A DNA stretch of 45,920 nt from Propionibacteriaceae bacterium (GCA_030537675.1 JAUNVL010000011.1:1290-47209), one strand, 5' to 3'; positions 7,933 through 16,365 are shown, counted from the first letter of the stretch. The notes: generated by a model from the sequence alone, not told the origin. Numbers and translations: made by a program.

Positions 7933-8722
7933 CGGCGTCAGGAATCCCTCGTGCCTGGTTGCGGCCCGTCAACCGTCGAGCCAGGTCGCGGATCTGACCG
8001 CCGCGGTACGCAACACCCCACTGTGCCGTGAGGATCATGGCTTCCACAACGATGTTCTTGTTCATCTTCGAGTCCCCGAACTCTCGTTCGACGAACTCGA
8101 TGGGGACTTCCACCACTGTGTGCCCTGTCTTCAGCGCACGCCAGGCCAGGTCCACCTGGAAGCAGTAGCCGGCAGAGGCAACCTCGTCGAGCCCAAGCCC
8201 CCGGAGAGTGTCGGCCCGGAACGCGTTGAAGCCACCCGTTGAGTCCTTGAGCGGTATGCCAAGCCACATCCTGGTCCACAGGTTCCCACCCTTGGAGAGG
8301 ATCTCCCGTGACTTGGGCCAGTTGACGACGCTGCCACCGGGGACCCAGCGCGACCCCTTGACCATGTCAGCGTTCTCCAACGCCTTCAGGAGGAGCGGAA
8401 GCTGCTCCGGCTGGTGCGAGCCGTCGGCGTCATGCTCGACGAGGACGCCGTAGCCGTTCTCGAGGCCCCAGTGGAAGCCGGCGAGGTACGCGGCGCCCAG
8501 ACCCTCCTTGCCCTTGCGGTGCAGGACGTGGATGTGATCGTCGGCAGCCACCAGCCGATCAACGATGTCGCCCGTACCATCGGGTGAATTGTCGTCGGCA
8601 ACGAGGATGTGAGCGTCCGGCACGGCCTTGCGCAGCCTGCCCGAGATGCTCTCGATGTTCTGGGCCTCGTTGTAGGTGGGGATGATCACCAGGACTTTGC
8701 CGAGGGGCGGGTACTGCTTCAT
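7925..8722 (-). CDS. ppm: Polyprenol monophosphomannose synthase (GT2)
   Basis: The 265-residue family 2 glycosyltransferase probably moves mannose from GDP-mannose to a polyprenyl phosphate, giving the donor for periplasmic mannosylation. Signatures: VIIPTYNEAQNI at the N-terminus, ADDNSPDGTG, the metal-binding D-A-D (Asp98-Asp100 in VEHDADGSH), and GGFNAFR plus EREFGDSKMN typical of dolichol-phosphate-mannose synthases. No C-terminal membrane domain is present. The start overlaps the lnt stop by 4 bases (ATGA). In Mycobacterium tuberculosis Lnt and Ppm are one fused protein; here they are separate but adjacent. Confidence 0.93.
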   Translation of the reverse strand: MKQYPPLGKVLVIIPTYNEAQNIESISGRLRKAVPDAHILVADDNSPDGTGDIVDRLVAADDHIHVLHRKGKEGLGAAYLAGFHWGLENGYGVLVEHDADGSHQPEQLPLLLKALENADMVKGSRWVPGGSVVNWPKSREILSKGGNLWTRMWLGIPLKDSTGGFNAFRADTLRGLGLDEVASAGYCFQVDLAWRALKTGHTVVEVPIEFVEREFGDSKMNKNIVVEAMILTAQWGVAYRGGQIRDLARRLTGRNQARGIPDADA

Positions 8723-10293
8723 TGTGGTGTTCCAATCGCTGCTGGGGACTGTCGCGGAAGTCTATCCGAGCGGGTGGATCGCCAGAGTTGCACCCCTGCA
8801 TAGCCGGAGGCCGAGAAGCCGATGAGTGCCAGGACCCACCCCAGCCATGGGCTGAGGACCACCGCGAGATTGACGTTGGTGCGCAACGGCACGGTGAACG
8901 TGCGGTGGGCGGAGGTGAACTCGGCCGTGGAGTCGTGGAAGGCACCCGTCACGTCGACGAGGCCGGAGATGGAATTGAGGGTGGACACGACCACCTCCCT
9001 GCCGAGTTCCATGGCGCGCACGCGGTTCATGACGAGTTGTTGGTGCACCTCGAACGTCCCGCCATAGGTGTTGGTGTTGCTCTGGGTCACGATGATGTCG
9101 GACTGACCCCGCACGGTGTCGTAGACCGTGTCATCCCACGCCAGTTCAAAACAGATCACGTCACCCATTTGGAGATGTTCGTAGGCGGAGGTGGGTGCGT
9201 CCACCACCCCGGGTGTGGTGCCGGGCACTGACTGGCGGCCAATCTGCTTGAGGATGGGCAGGCGCGGCAGCAGGAACTCCCGGAAGGGGATGTACTCGCC
9301 GAAGGGCACCAGGTTGCGTTTGTCGTACCGGTCCCCCGGGCCAGTCTCCGGATGCCACCAGATGCTGGACGTCTGCCGGGTGGTGGTGGGATCGGGTCCA
9401 TCCATGACGGCGCCGACGAAGATCGGTACGCCGGCCAGCGTCACGGCAGCTTCCACGAGGCCGCGCGTCGTGGGATCCGTGAGGGGGTCGACGTCGGTGG
9501 CATTCTCGGGCCACACCACCAGATCCAGTCGCGGTCCCCCGGTGGCCTTGGTGGAGGCCAACAGGAAGATGGTCTCGCTGAGCATGTTGTTGGTGACGGA
9601 ACTGGCATAACTTGCGGTGCCGTGGAGTTGACGGTTCACGTTGCCCTGCACCACACCGATGGTGACTTCCTGTTCGGGCGACGCGTGGGGCAGGAGCTTC
9701 AGCGCCCCACCCACCACGAACAAGGCGGTTGCGGCCGCGATGGCACGGACCCTGTTGCGTCGATCACGCACCGCTTCGAGCCCCATCTGTGCGACGAGGG
9801 CCAGCAGAAAAGCCACCCCGGTTGCACCCACCCAGGGCAGCCAACCGGACATTGGCTGGTCGACGGTGGTGTAGGCGAGCCTGTTCCACGGAAAGCCGCC
9901 GAAGGGGATCCGGCCACTGAGGACCTCCACCCCCACCCACGCGCAGGGCACCAGGAGCACCCACATGCGCAGACGGGTCAGGAGCGACACCATCAGTCCC
10001 AGCAGGGCCATCCAGAGCGACATGAACACCACGAGCGCAACGGCGACCGGCACCCCGAGGACGCCCACCCAATGGATTGTGAGGGCGTTCATGGCCAGAC
10101 CTGCCGCACCACCCAGCCCGACGGCGCGCCACGGCGTGCGTCCGGAGACGAGCCAGGTGAACATCCCGAGCCCCACGATGGTGGCTGGCCAGATGCCCAT
10201 GGGTGCGTAGCCAGCGCCCAGCAGGAGCCCTGCAACAATTGCCAGGACCACGGAGATGCCGCGTGGCAGGTCCTGCCGGGTCAGTGGTCGCAC
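8719..10293 (-). CDS. lnt: Apolipoprotein N-acyltransferase
   Basis: The 524-residue membrane enzyme N-acylates the diacylglyceryl-cysteine of lipoproteins. There are about six N-terminal helices (15-200), then a nitrilase-fold domain (about 210-470) and a last helix (about 480-500). The catalytic triad is visible: Glu263 in WPENATD, Lys325 in DKRNLVPFGEY, Cys381 in ICFELAW. The GTG start lies 7 bases after TACCCT (10306-10301), consistent with leaderless translation. First gene of lnt-ppm-fxsA. The lipoproteins in this window (MalE, the DUF4349 protein, the peptide-binding protein) are natural substrates. Confidence 0.95.
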   Translation of the reverse strand: MRPLTRQDLPRGISVVLAIVAGLLLGAGYAPMGIWPATIVGLGMFTWLVSGRTPWRAVGLGGAAGLAMNALTIHWVGVLGVPVAVALVVFMSLWMALLGLMVSLLTRLRMWVLLVPCAWVGVEVLSGRIPFGGFPWNRLAYTTVDQPMSGWLPWVGATGVAFLLALVAQMGLEAVRDRRNRVRAIAAATALFVVGGALKLLPHASPEQEVTIGVVQGNVNRQLHGTASYASSVTNNMLSETIFLLASTKATGGPRLDLVVWPENATDVDPLTDPTTRGLVEAAVTLAGVPIFVGAVMDGPDPTTTRQTSSIWWHPETGPGDRYDKRNLVPFGEYIPFREFLLPRLPILKQIGRQSVPGTTPGVVDAPTSAYEHLQMGDVICFELAWDDTVYDTVRGQSDIIVTQSNTNTYGGTFEVHQQLVMNRVRAMELGREVVVSTLNSISGLVDVTGAFHDSTAEFTSAHRTFTVPLRTNVNLAVVLSPWLGWVLALIGFSASGYAGVQLWRSTRSDRLPRQSPAAIGTPQ

Positions 10294-10300
10294 GTCAGTC

Positions 10301-10306
10301 AGGGTA
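10301..10306 (-). promoter_or_regulatory. -10-like hexamer for lnt (leaderless)
   Basis: TACCCT on the minus strand, 7 bases before GTG 10293. Confidence 0.45.
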
Positions 10307-10334
10307 CCCGGCGCGCCCAGAACCCCTCACATGC

Positions 10335-10340
10335 CACGAT
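10335..10340 (+). promoter_or_regulatory. -10-like hexamer for exonuclease gene (leaderless)
   Basis: CACGAT ends 6 bases before ATG 10347. Confidence 0.4.
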
Positions 10341-10346
10341 GGGCGC

Positions 10347-11258
10347 ATGGGAGACACGTTGATGGTTCTGGACACCTCGTACCTCTACTATCGAGCCTTT
10401 TTTGGTGTCCCGAGCAGCATGCGTGCCCCGGACGGCACACCCGTGAACGCCATCCGCGGATTGCTGGACTCCATCACCCGGCTGGTGGAGCAGTACTCCC
10501 CCGATCGGCTCGCGTGCGCCTGGGACGACGACTGGCGTCCAGCCTGGCGCACTGAACTGGTGCCGTCGTACAAGGCGCACAGGGTGCAGCAGCCGATTCC
10601 ACTCGGGGTGGACGAGGAGGAGACGCCCGACGAACTCGGCGTCCAGGTGCCGCTGATCCGTGAGGTGCTGGAAGCGCTGGGGATGCCCGTGATTGGCGTG
10701 GCGGACCACGAGGCGGACGACGTGCTCGGTTCGCTGGCAACGCAGCACCACGGACGCACGCTGGTGGTCACGGGTGATCGGGACCTCTTCCAACTCGTGG
10801 ACGACGACACCTCGGTGATCTGGGTGGGCCAGGGCGTTGCCAAGAACGTGGAGGTGGACGCCGAATGGCTGCACGCCAAGTACGGGGTGTTCCCGGACCG
10901 CTACGTCGATTTCTCGGTGCTGCGGGGCGACCCCTCTGACGGCTTGCCGGGGATCAAGGGAGTCGGTGAGAAGTCGGCCGCCCGCCTCACGGAGCTCTTC
11001 CCCTCCCTGGAGGCCCTCGTGAGGGCAGCGCTGGAGGGTTCCACTGACATCACACCAGCCATCAGAACGCGGATAGTCGAATCTGCCGAGTACGTCATGC
11101 GAGCAGAAGAAGTCGTGTCGGTGGTCCTGAACCTCGCGGTCACCATCCCGCCGGAGCTGCCGCTGCAACCAGACGGCGAGCGCGTCACGGCGCTGGCGGA
11201 ACGCCTTGGCCTTGCAGGACCCATCAATCGGCTGCTCGCGGTGTGCGCACCGGCATGA
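10347..11258 (+). CDS. 5'-3' exonuclease (FEN/PolI-N family)
   Basis: The 303-residue protein matches the stand-alone 5'-3' exonuclease domain related to the N-terminal domain of DNA polymerase I. It has the N-terminal Asp9 (LDTSYLYYRAF), ADHEADDVLGSLA, the acidic TGDRDLFQLV stretch, and the helix-hairpin-helix GDPSDGLPGIKGVGEKSA. These residues hold the two metal ions used to cut 5' flaps and RNA primers. Length is that of the short actinobacterial form without a polymerase domain. It is divergent from lnt with 53 bases between the starts, both apparently leaderless. Confidence 0.93.
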   Translation: MGDTLMVLDTSYLYYRAFFGVPSSMRAPDGTPVNAIRGLLDSITRLVEQYSPDRLACAWDDDWRPAWRTELVPSYKAHRVQQPIPLGVDEEETPDELGVQVPLIREVLEALGMPVIGVADHEADDVLGSLATQHHGRTLVVTGDRDLFQLVDDDTSVIWVGQGVAKNVEVDAEWLHAKYGVFPDRYVDFSVLRGDPSDGLPGIKGVGEKSAARLTELFPSLEALVRAALEGSTDITPAIRTRIVESAEYVMRAEEVVSVVLNLAVTIPPELPLQPDGERVTALAERLGLAGPINRLLAVCAPA

Positions 11259-11381
11259 CTTGGGATCCAGGACGTCAGCGGCGATGCCTTTCGACGATGG
11301 GCTTCCTGACAGCCTCGACACAGAGTCACGTGCTCGAATGGTGGTCAGAACGCGGGGGACGCCTTTTTACTGAGGTGACCA

Positions 11382-11582
11382 TCAGCCGTTTGCTTTGAGC
11401 TTTGGGATCGAGCCGCCGATGGCCCACAAGCCACTTCGCACCTCTTCGACGATGACCCAGGTCTTCTCCCGCATGGCTTCGCCCTCGACGTCGATCATCG
11501 CCTCCGTCACCTTGGTGATCATCGAGCCGAGTTGCTCGTCGGAGAAGACACCCTCGATGACCTGGATTCTGGCAATTGGCAT
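11382..11582 (-). CDS. 4-oxalocrotonate tautomerase family protein
   Basis: The 66-residue protein starts Met-Pro-Ile, so removal of Met exposes the catalytic Pro1 of the tautomerase superfamily. The rest fits: an amphipathic helix (about 12-32), then KTWVIVEEV and GLWAIGG near the C-terminus, as in small 4-OT subunits that assemble as hexamers. The substrate is unknown; no aromatic meta-cleavage genes are nearby. GGGGGA precedes the ATG at good distance. It lies 149 bases downstream of the hydrolase-LuxR gene on the same strand and may be read through from the PTS operon or have its own promoter. Confidence 0.88.
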   Translation of the reverse strand: MPIARIQVIEGVFSDEQLGSMITKVTEAMIDVEGEAMREKTWVIVEEVRSGLWAIGGSIPKLKANG

Positions 11583-11731
11583 GATGACGTCCCCCTTCGT
11601 GAGTACTTCCCTGATCCCACCGACGCTACGGGGCCTCACGGTTGGGGCGCATCGGTGGTAGCCGCCACATTGCGGACGTTGGGGGGTGATCACGTACGGG
11701 GTACCACCCAGAGGCGCATCGCAGACCCTTG

Positions 11732-12808
11732 TCACAGAGCAGTGGGGCCATGCTCCAACGAGGGAAGACGCGACGCGGCCGCACTGCGTGCTGACTTGCC
11801 CGTGAGCGAGAGCTTGACGTAAATGTTCGACAGGTGTCGCTCCACCGTCCGGGTGCTCATTGACAGTTGTGTCCCGATGGTGTCGTTGCTGCAGCCCTGT
11901 GCCACCAACCTCAGCACCTCCAACTCACGGGTCGTCAACGCTGCCTGCGGCGGCTCGTTGCTGGCTCCACCCGCGAAGACGGTGACCTCGTCGAGCACCA
12001 GGGGCCACGCCGATTCATCAGCCAGAAGGATGTGGTTGCGGCTGCGGACTGGCACGAACGTGGCGTCCGGAATGAGCGCCGCCAGCTGCCGACCTTCCTC
12101 GAAAGGAATGCGGCAGTCCCCGTCGGCATGCATCACGAGCGTGCGTGTCGAGACGCGCCGTGCTGACGATGTCACGTCCATCGACCATCGCGCCCGGCTG
12201 CTCGCAAGCGCTGCGTCCGGCGACGTTGACGTTCGCTGCAACTCATCGAGCCATTGCATTTGCGACTCGGATGCTCCCGGAATCAACAACGATGTGAAGA
12301 CGCGACGATGAACCGGATCCTCTCGATCCCACCCGAACTTCATCATTTTCCGGTGCAGCTCGAATTCTTCGGAGTACCTGTCGTCGCGGCCCTCTGCCAG
12401 GGGTCCGCGAGCATAGGCACCCCACAGAATCAAGTTCTTCACCCGCTCTGGATGCGCCACAGCATATTCGACGGCGACTGCTCCGCCCTGCGATATGCCG
12501 AGCAGGGCGAAATCAGTCAGCCGCGCTGCTGCGACGACCGCTTCCAGATCGGCAACCCACGCGTCCAGGCCATACTCGTTCGGATCACGATCCGAGAGCC
12601 CGCTGCCACGCTCGTCATAGCGGATGACAGAGAACCGGCGGCCAAGGTCGTTCAGCCAGTGCCCCCACACCGGACTCGCCAAGTCCTGCTCGAGATCCGA
12701 CAACCATGCGGCGACGCGCACGATCGGCGGACCGCTGCCATGACGAGACCAGGCGATCCGGGTGCCATCTGCGGAGGTGGCGAAGGAGACCTCGGTCCTG
12801 CGAGTCAC
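11732..12808 (-). CDS. Alpha/beta-hydrolase fused to LuxR-type DNA-binding domain
   Basis: The 358-residue protein has an alpha/beta-hydrolase domain (about 8-275) and a C-terminal LuxR/GerE helix-turn-helix (about 288-345: LTTRELEVLRLVAQG, then STRTVERHLSNIYVKL). The hydrolase triad looks complete: Ser106 in GISQGG, Asp231 in HADGDCRIP, His259 in RSRNHIL. It may therefore bind or cleave a small ligand and change DNA binding. GTG 12808 follows a strong AAGGAGG and begins only 18 bases after the EIIA stop, making it the third gene of the glucose PTS operon. Such fusions are known in actinobacteria, mostly without assigned ligands. The pathway link to sugar uptake is inferred from position. Confidence 0.9.
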   Translation of the reverse strand: MTRRTEVSFATSADGTRIAWSRHGSGPPIVRVAAWLSDLEQDLASPVWGHWLNDLGRRFSVIRYDERGSGLSDRDPNEYGLDAWVADLEAVVAAARLTDFALLGISQGGAVAVEYAVAHPERVKNLILWGAYARGPLAEGRDDRYSEEFELHRKMMKFGWDREDPVHRRVFTSLLIPGASESQMQWLDELQRTSTSPDAALASSRARWSMDVTSSARRVSTRTLVMHADGDCRIPFEEGRQLAALIPDATFVPVRSRNHILLADESAWPLVLDEVTVFAGGASNEPPQAALTTRELEVLRLVAQGCSNDTIGTQLSMSTRTVERHLSNIYVKLSLTGKSARSAAASRLPSLEHGPTAL

Positions 12809-12826
12809 CGATCCTCCTTGGGGAAG

Positions 12827-13312
12827 CTACTTCTTGCTGGTCTTGGTCGCCACCAGGACGGGGACGCCATCCGCATCGAGATCAGGTTCCGTGACGGTGA
12901 AGTCATCTCCGTTGGTGATGATGACGGGCGTCATCATCGACGGCACCTGGGGGCCGACGACGTCCAGGTCAACGGTGATCACCACATCGCCGACGGCCAC
13001 TTTGTCGCCTGCCGACTTGCTTGAGGAGAAGCCATTCCCCTTCAGCTTCACAGTATCGATGCCAATGTGGACCAGTACCTCCAGTCCCTCGTCCGTGCGA
13101 ACGGCGAATGCGTGGAGGGTCTCGGCAAGCAGGACGAGCTCACCAGCAACTGGAGCCGCGAAGTTTCCGTTGAGGGGTTCGACCGCGAACCCATCTCCCA
13201 TCATCTTCTTGGCGAAGACTGGATCCGGTACATCCTCCATCTTCCTCACCCGTCCAGCGACCGGTGCGAAGACCTTGATCCCCTTGTCGTTCTTGCGTCC
13301 GAAAATACGCAT
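12827..13312 (-). CDS. crr: PTS glucose-type EIIA component
   Basis: The 161-residue EIIA accepts phosphate from HPr and passes it to the EIIB domain of the permease. Motifs: FAPVAGRV, MMGDGFAVEP, the first active-site His in ETLHAFAVRT (His67), and the phosphorylated His in LVHIGIDTVKLKG (His82, E. coli Crr His90). Start choice: ATG 13312 has AAGGAGAGG at suitable distance; a GTG nine codons earlier (13339) would place that Shine-Dalgarno sequence inside the gene. Second gene of the operon, 42 bases after EIICB. Confidence 0.94.
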   Translation of the reverse strand: MRIFGRKNDKGIKVFAPVAGRVRKMEDVPDPVFAKKMMGDGFAVEPLNGNFAAPVAGELVLLAETLHAFAVRTDEGLEVLVHIGIDTVKLKGNGFSSSKSAGDKVAVGDVVITVDLDVVGPQVPSMMTPVIITNGDDFTVTEPDLDADGVPVLVATKTSKK

Positions 13313-13354
13313 TTTCTGCCTCTCCTTCGTGTTGGTCACATGTGGTGGGACGAG

Positions 13355-14878
13355 CTATTCCTCGATGTCATACATTTCGATGATGGTGTTCTTGTAGAGG
13401 ATGGCCTTGGCGCCGTAGACCGCCTGCAGACCGCCGGAAACTTCGAACACATCGGCAGCCCCCAACTTTCTGAGCTTGTCCTTGTCGACGATGCTCGCAT
13501 CCTTCACGGAAACTCGCAGGCGGGTGATGCACGCATCCACCTCCTCGAGGTTGTCGCGACCACCGAGAGCGTCAACGATCTGCCGTGACTCGCTCATCAG
13601 CGCTGTTTCGCCGGGTGCGGTCATGGCTGGCACCTGGACATCCCCCTCGGGGGCCTCGTCCTCCACGTCCCCACGGCCCGGCGTCGCAACGTTGAACTTG
13701 GTGATCAGGAACCGGAAGGTGACGTAGTACAGAACGAACCACACAACTCCCACGGGCAGTACCAACAGCCAGTTGGTTTTGTCGTTGCCCTGCAGGATCC
13801 CGAACAGGGTGAAGTCGATCACGCCGCCGGAGAAGGTGTTGCCGATGCTGATGTTCAACACATCCGCGATGTAGAAGGACACGCCGTCGAAGAAGGCGTG
13901 GATCACATACAGCCACGGGGCCACGAAGAGGAACATGAACTCGAGCGGTTCGGTGATGCCGGTGATGAAGGAAGTCAGGGCAACGCCGAGGAAGAGGCCG
14001 GTGTAGTTGGCACGCCTGACCTTCGGGATGCAGTGCCACATTGCCAGAGCAGCGCCGGGCAGTCCGAACATCATGGTGGCGAATCGTCCTGCGAAGTACT
14101 TGGTGCCTTCCGTGAACAATCCGGTGTGGTTCGGGTCGGCGAGCTGCGCGAAGAAGATCTTCTGGGCACCGACGACTTCGACGCCAGCAACCATCTCGGT
14201 TCCACCGAGCGGGGTGTACCAGAACATGGGATAGATCATGTGGTGCAGCCCGACGGCGCCGGAGAGCCTCAGCAGGAAGCCGTAGAAGAACGTGCCGATG
14301 GCACCCATTCCCGCGATGCCTTCGCCCGCGCTGACCAGAAGGTTCTGGATGGGCGGCCACGTCAGGTAGAAGAACGCGCCCACGATGATCGCGGAGAAGG
14401 ATGTGACGATGGGCACGAACCGTGAACCACCGAAGAACCCCAGGACCTGGGGCAGTTGGATGTTGTAGTAGCGGTTGTGCAGGAAAACCGCCACGGCACC
14501 GATCACCAGGGAACCCACCACGCCTGTGTCGATCGCCTGGCCTTCAGGATTGAAGAATGCCAGCAACTGGGCGATCGTCGCGTTCATCACGAGGTAGCCG
14601 ACGACACCCGCGAGGGCTGCCGTGCCCTTGTCCCGCTTGGCCAGCCCGATACAGAGTCCAACCGAGAGCAGCAGGGCCAGGTTGGTGAAGACGACGGCGC
14701 CTGCTGCGGACATGACACCCAGCACGCCCTGGAGGAAGGTGTTGTCCAGAATCGGGTATGTCGCGACCGTTGTGGGGTTCGACAGCGCGCCGCCGATTCC
14801 CAACAGCAATCCTGCCGCAGGGAGAATGGCGATCGGCAGCATGAATGCCTTGCCGATTTTCTGTAGTTGTTTGAACAC
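13355..14878 (-). CDS. ptsG: PTS glucose/maltose-family EIICB permease
   Basis: The 507-residue permease imports and phosphorylates a hexose (glucose, possibly maltose or N-acetylglucosamine). The EIIC domain (about 1-395) has some ten helices and the sugar-site motif FITGITEPLEF (304-314). A linker (about 398-430) leads to EIIB, with the phospho-accepting Cys450 in VDACITRLRVSVKD. GTG start with AAGGAGT upstream. EIIA is encoded next as a separate protein. Substrate within the glucose superfamily cannot be fixed from sequence alone. Two adjacent inverted repeats upstream are candidate operators. Confidence 0.93.
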   Translation of the reverse strand: MFKQLQKIGKAFMLPIAILPAAGLLLGIGGALSNPTTVATYPILDNTFLQGVLGVMSAAGAVVFTNLALLLSVGLCIGLAKRDKGTAALAGVVGYLVMNATIAQLLAFFNPEGQAIDTGVVGSLVIGAVAVFLHNRYYNIQLPQVLGFFGGSRFVPIVTSFSAIIVGAFFYLTWPPIQNLLVSAGEGIAGMGAIGTFFYGFLLRLSGAVGLHHMIYPMFWYTPLGGTEMVAGVEVVGAQKIFFAQLADPNHTGLFTEGTKYFAGRFATMMFGLPGAALAMWHCIPKVRRANYTGLFLGVALTSFITGITEPLEFMFLFVAPWLYVIHAFFDGVSFYIADVLNISIGNTFSGGVIDFTLFGILQGNDKTNWLLVLPVGVVWFVLYYVTFRFLITKFNVATPGRGDVEDEAPEGDVQVPAMTAPGETALMSESRQIVDALGGRDNLEEVDACITRLRVSVKDASIVDKDKLRKLGAADVFEVSGGLQAVYGAKAILYKNTIIEMYDIEE

Positions 14879-14955
14879 GTGTGAACTCCTTCGACGTCTG
14901 ACAGGTCACAGGCAACGAGACACGGCCATGCCGTTCCACGTCTTGGTTGAGCGCT

Positions 14956-14967
14956 TGAACCGGTTCA
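14956..14967. promoter_or_regulatory. Perfect palindrome upstream of ptsG
   Basis: TGAACCGGTTCA, fully symmetric with a central CG, about 78 bases upstream of the ptsG start. The form resembles LacI/GalR-type operators. The cognate regulator is unknown. Confidence 0.5.
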
Positions 14968-14982
14968 GTTGGGGGACCCAAC
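14968..14982. promoter_or_regulatory. Second inverted repeat upstream of ptsG
   Basis: GTTGGG-GGA-CCCAAC, perfect 6-bp arms, directly abutting the previous palindrome. A second operator or a leader hairpin is possible. Confidence 0.4.
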
Positions 14983-15398
14983 CGATCCATTTCGTGTAGT
15001 TGTGTATGAGTGATGGCCTCGATGACGCACTCTGGCCCGTCAGTGTGACCGAAGAACGCTCTTCGACGACACATCGACATCACGGGCCGACGGCACTCCA
15101 AAACCTAGCGGAACAGTACCGCACGAAGCAGTGCTTCATCAGGGACCTGTTCACATTCCATGAGGGCACCGATGATCCAGAATGACCACGGTGATCCTGT
15201 CGATGGTGCTTCGTCAGGGTACTTCGTCGCCCATGGAGGCGGCTGAGTGCGCCCCCTCGGCGGCGGTGAGGACGAAACCCATTCGCAACTGGCGGCTTTG
15301 TTAGGCTGTGGCGCAGTCACATGGGATCCGAATGAGTGGAGAAGCATGACCTCGAGATTGCGCCTGGTCCAACCGTCCTACGGTGGCAGGTGGAGGGC
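14983..15398. other. Non-coding stretch between ptsG and membrane-protein gene
   Basis: About 415 bases with no open frame that looks like a gene on either strand and no recognisable RNA. It should hold the ptsG promoter on its left side and the promoter for the rightward gene on its right side, but I could not fix either one. Confidence 0.5.
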
Positions 15399-16163
15399 AT
15401 GAGTACCTCTCCGGAGCGTCCTCTCTTTCGCCATGACGGCTCTCAGGCTGCTGAGGACCATCTCCGGTCGCTGGGTGAAGGATTCGAGCCCGGGCACGTG
15501 CTGGCCGTGTTCCACGCCTGGCCCACACCCGGATTCCTCGCGTGGTTCATCGTTCCTGGGTTGGTCGCGGCAGTGTTTGCCATCTTCGCGGCTCCCGACC
15601 CCTTCATTGCCATCGTTCCGCTGGGTCTTTTCTGGGGAATAGCGATGGTTTTCGTCATAGGCGGTTGGTTCGACCGGCACCGGGTGTGTGAGCACGCGCT
15701 GGTTCTTGGTGCACAGGGCAAGTTGGTCATCCCCTTTGAGACGATCGATCCCGGAAGGCTGTACGACATCGACAAGGGGGCGGCGTTCCTCGGTCGCCAC
15801 ACCGACATCTCGACGGGTGCGGTCCACGGCTCGACTGGTCCGCTCCTCCTCATCAATGGGCTACAACGTGCAATGTGGAGTCCCAATCATGGTGGCGCCC
15901 TGCCAACACCCGACTCGCCCTTCGGCTTCTACACGGTCGGCACCCGCCGACAGGAGGAATTTCTCGACATCCTCGAGAGCGCCATGGTGGCCGATGGCTT
16001 CACCGAGGCCAGGGGTCTCAGCCGTTCGACCTTCGCCCTTCGCCAGGTCCGCTTGGCGTACTCGCAGGCCGGGCCGTCGTACTTCAACGACCGCGGAGCG
16101 AACGACCCACCCCTTGGGGTCAACGCCCCCGCACCGCGAACTGATCCAGGTCAAAGTGCCTAA
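15399..16163 (+). CDS. Hypothetical two-helix membrane protein
   Basis: The 254-residue protein is not recognised. An N-terminal segment (1-44) is followed by two close hydrophobic helices (about 45-64 and 68-90), with a mostly soluble remainder containing a short beta-rich core (LVLGAQGKLVIPFETID, about 101-117) that resembles membrane-bound PH-like domains. The C-terminal 25 residues are Pro/Gly/Asn-rich. ATG 15399 is preceded by AGGTGG; a GTG at 15336 would add 21 poorly structured residues. A decayed copy of its codons for residues about 17-32 is found downstream (16225-16268). Confidence 0.6.
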   Translation: MSTSPERPLFRHDGSQAAEDHLRSLGEGFEPGHVLAVFHAWPTPGFLAWFIVPGLVAAVFAIFAAPDPFIAIVPLGLFWGIAMVFVIGGWFDRHRVCEHALVLGAQGKLVIPFETIDPGRLYDIDKGAAFLGRHTDISTGAVHGSTGPLLLINGLQRAMWSPNHGGALPTPDSPFGFYTVGTRRQEEFLDILESAMVADGFTEARGLSRSTFALRQVRLAYSQAGPSYFNDRGANDPPLGVNAPAPRTDPGQSA

Positions 16164-16224
16164 CGGCGCCGATCACCACCTGGCTTCCCCCAACTCCTTC
16201 TCGTTGATCACTCCTTTGTCACGG

Positions 16225-16359
16225 GGCTGCTGAGGACCGGTCACTGAGTGAGGGATTCGAGCCCGGGCGCCAAAAGAATACGATGCCATTCCGGGCTTCG
16301 ATGTGGATCATTGGTCCGAACACTTGGCGTACTCGATGAAGGGGTACTCCACGTGGTGA
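16225..16359 (+). pseudogene. Decayed partial copy of the upstream membrane-protein gene
   Basis: Bases 16225-16268 match 15446-15495 inside the intact gene, with one 6-base in-frame gap and about three substitutions, keeping the reading frame (AAED, then SEGFEPG versus GEGFEPG). After 16268 the similarity stops. In another frame a protein-like tail (EYDAIPGFDVDHW at about 16276-16314) runs to a stop at 16357-16359. No start codon or ribosome site is apparent. It looks like the remains of a tandem paralog or a recombination scar. Confidence 0.5.
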
Positions 16360-16365
16360 CGGCGC

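Noticed and set aside
11258-11381. Possible terminator with a TTTTT run near 11363 between exonuclease and tautomerase genes
   Set aside because: The bases around the T-run form only short, imperfect arms; no convincing stem.
16251-16270. GGATTCGAGCCC resembling a tRNA T-arm or attachment site
   Set aside because: The flanking bases do not form a T-stem, no acceptor or anticodon arm is present, and the match is explained by duplication of the upstream coding sequence.
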